A stretch of DNA of 35,247 nucleotides from Pezizomycotina sp. ARF18 (lineage: Eukaryota > Ascomycota), in assembly GCA_002224055.1 (NCBI GenBank), contig AZLU01000045.1, positions 71,560 through 106,806 of the forward strand, written 5' to 3'. This document shows positions 34,194 through 35,247 of this stretch, one piece after another (position 1 is the stretch's first letter; every line of letters begins with the position of its first letter). The notes below the pieces were generated by a model. It saw only the letters and a list, made by a program, of their open reading frames with translations, was not told the origin of the DNA and ran no database searches. The position numbers and the translations under genes were made by a program.

Positions 34194-35247
34194 CGTACTT
34201 TTTGATCCTTTGAGAATTTCTTTCGAAAGAGACCGACAGAGCGATTGATTTTAAACAAAAAAAAAAAAAAAAAAAAAAAAGAGTCTGACGATGCAATAAA
34301 TGAAGGACTAGAGAAGGAAGCAAAAGTATATACTTAATACCCAGTAAAATCACACAAGTAATAAAAATAGGTAAAAATGAAATGAAATGCGACAGGTAAA
34401 AGGAATGTGGAGGATCGGGCTGGACGCAAAACGAAAGGAATTGAAGAGTGAAAGGAAAAAAAAAAAAAAAAAAAGGAAATAACTGTAAGAGAAAAGGTTT
34501 AAAAAAAGAAAAAGAAAAAAAGAAAAAGAAAAAAAAAAGGAAAAAAGATCACGAGAAAGAAAAGAGAAGGAAGAAAGAAAAAATCCTAACGAGATCTTAT
34601 TCTCTATTAATTTCTCTTATATAATTCTCTCGGCGTTCTCACCGACACTGACTACATCCATTCGAGCCCTTTTCCTTGCTTATATTATCCCAAAGTTCTT
34701 TTTCTGACTTTATTCCTTTCCCTTCTTTTCTTTTTCTCACGATGATAATGATCGCTTGCTTTTCGACACACCCTTAAGCATTAAGAGAATCGCAGGACGC
34801 CACACCCTAATTGGGAGGGGGTGTTCCAGATCGTCAATAGTCATTGCCTATTAGCAGCTATAAGCTATCACATCCAAAATGGAGAGAACGAGAGAAAATA
34901 CGACGGATTGTCCTCTTCCATGTGCAAATGCTACCGTGTCCTACGAGATAGCAGGGCAGCAGACAAGACAAGAAAATGACAAGCAACGATATCTTTATTC
35001 AAGACAATGATTATTAATAATATCCTTCTATTATCAGTTTCGAAAAGAACGATAGCCTTGTCCTTGATTCGAGATTTTTCTTTTCTTGCGACAACTAAAG
35101 ATTTCGTTAAACGGTCTTCTTTTTCTTCATCTTTTTTTTTATAAAAAAAAAAAAATGAATGTAAGGATTCCTGACAGGATCTCGAAAGGCAGCTTGCTTT
35201 CTAGAATTCTAGAAGCAATTGGCACCCCTTGCACCTTCGGATTCCGC
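34194..35247. other. A-rich spacer at right edge
   Basis: Contains runs of 24 A (34257-34280) and about 19 A (near 34460) and the T9/A13 palindrome at 35132-35155. It should include the promoter of the transporter gene. I see no coding frame; a gene off the right edge cannot be excluded. Confidence 0.5.
34501..34545 (+). repeat. Pure purine tract
   Basis: Forty-five consecutive A or G residues (AAAAAG/AAAAAAAG words), part of a longer purine-rich stretch from about 34430 to 34585. Read from the minus strand it is a pyrimidine tract about 300 bp upstream of the transporter start, as often seen in fungal promoters. Confidence 0.6.

Noticed and set aside
1-35247. tRNA, rRNA, CRISPR array or bacterial operon signals
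   Set aside because: Scanning for GGTTCGAATCC-like B boxes gave only isolated matches without a cloverleaf (for example near 13650), there are no spaced direct repeats, and introns plus gene families are eukaryotic.

Overview
The window is a piece of a fungal nuclear genome, most likely a filamentous ascomycete. This rests on a HAP2/NF-YA factor, a thiamine-pyrophosphate mitochondrial carrier, a fungal PEPP-type Xaa-Pro dipeptidase and a YEA4-type UDP-GlcNAc transporter, together with short introns (47-120 bp) that start GTAAGT, GTGAGT or similar and mostly carry a TACTAAC or CTAAT branch site close to the acceptor. Genus cannot be read from the sequence alone. Gene density is low, and the spacers are rich in A/T homopolymers (up to 30 bases) and pyrimidine or purine tracts.

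Layout: 1-6.2 kb is AT- and CT-rich spacer with no gene I can support. 6.2-8.4 kb holds a long leader and the HAP2 gene (+). 8.4-13.3 kb is mostly homopolymer-rich spacer. About 14.4-19.35 kb (-) carries fragments of a long, charged protein that I cannot name. About 20.3-22.3 kb (+) is a second unidentified gene with a Ser-rich N-terminal part and a compact C-terminal domain. 22.8-24.35 kb (-) is the TPC1-type carrier; 24.9-26.5 kb (-) is the Xaa-Pro dipeptidase. 26.5-32.3 kb is a gene-poor zone, unlike the left half in having few homopolymers beyond 28.35 kb. 32.3-34.2 kb (-) is the UDP-GlcNAc transporter, with a probable 17-nt microexon. The rest is A-rich spacer.

Every recognisable gene is broken by single-base losses, and nearly all can be explained by one missing G or C in a short G/C run (CCC read as CC, GGG as GG). 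Because this hits four unrelated housekeeping genes whose catalytic or binding residues are intact, I read it as a consensus error of the sequencing/assembly, not as pseudogenisation. The CDS spans given here are therefore gene extents including introns and apparent frameshifts; a literal translation will not give the proteins.

The genes do not form an obvious pathway cluster: a CCAAT-binding transcription subunit, a mitochondrial cofactor importer, a proline-peptide hydrolase and a sugar-nucleotide transporter are ordinary, separately regulated functions. I found no convincing mobile element, CRISPR array, rRNA or tRNA, and no clear new biological system; the two unidentified genes and the microexon are the best leads.
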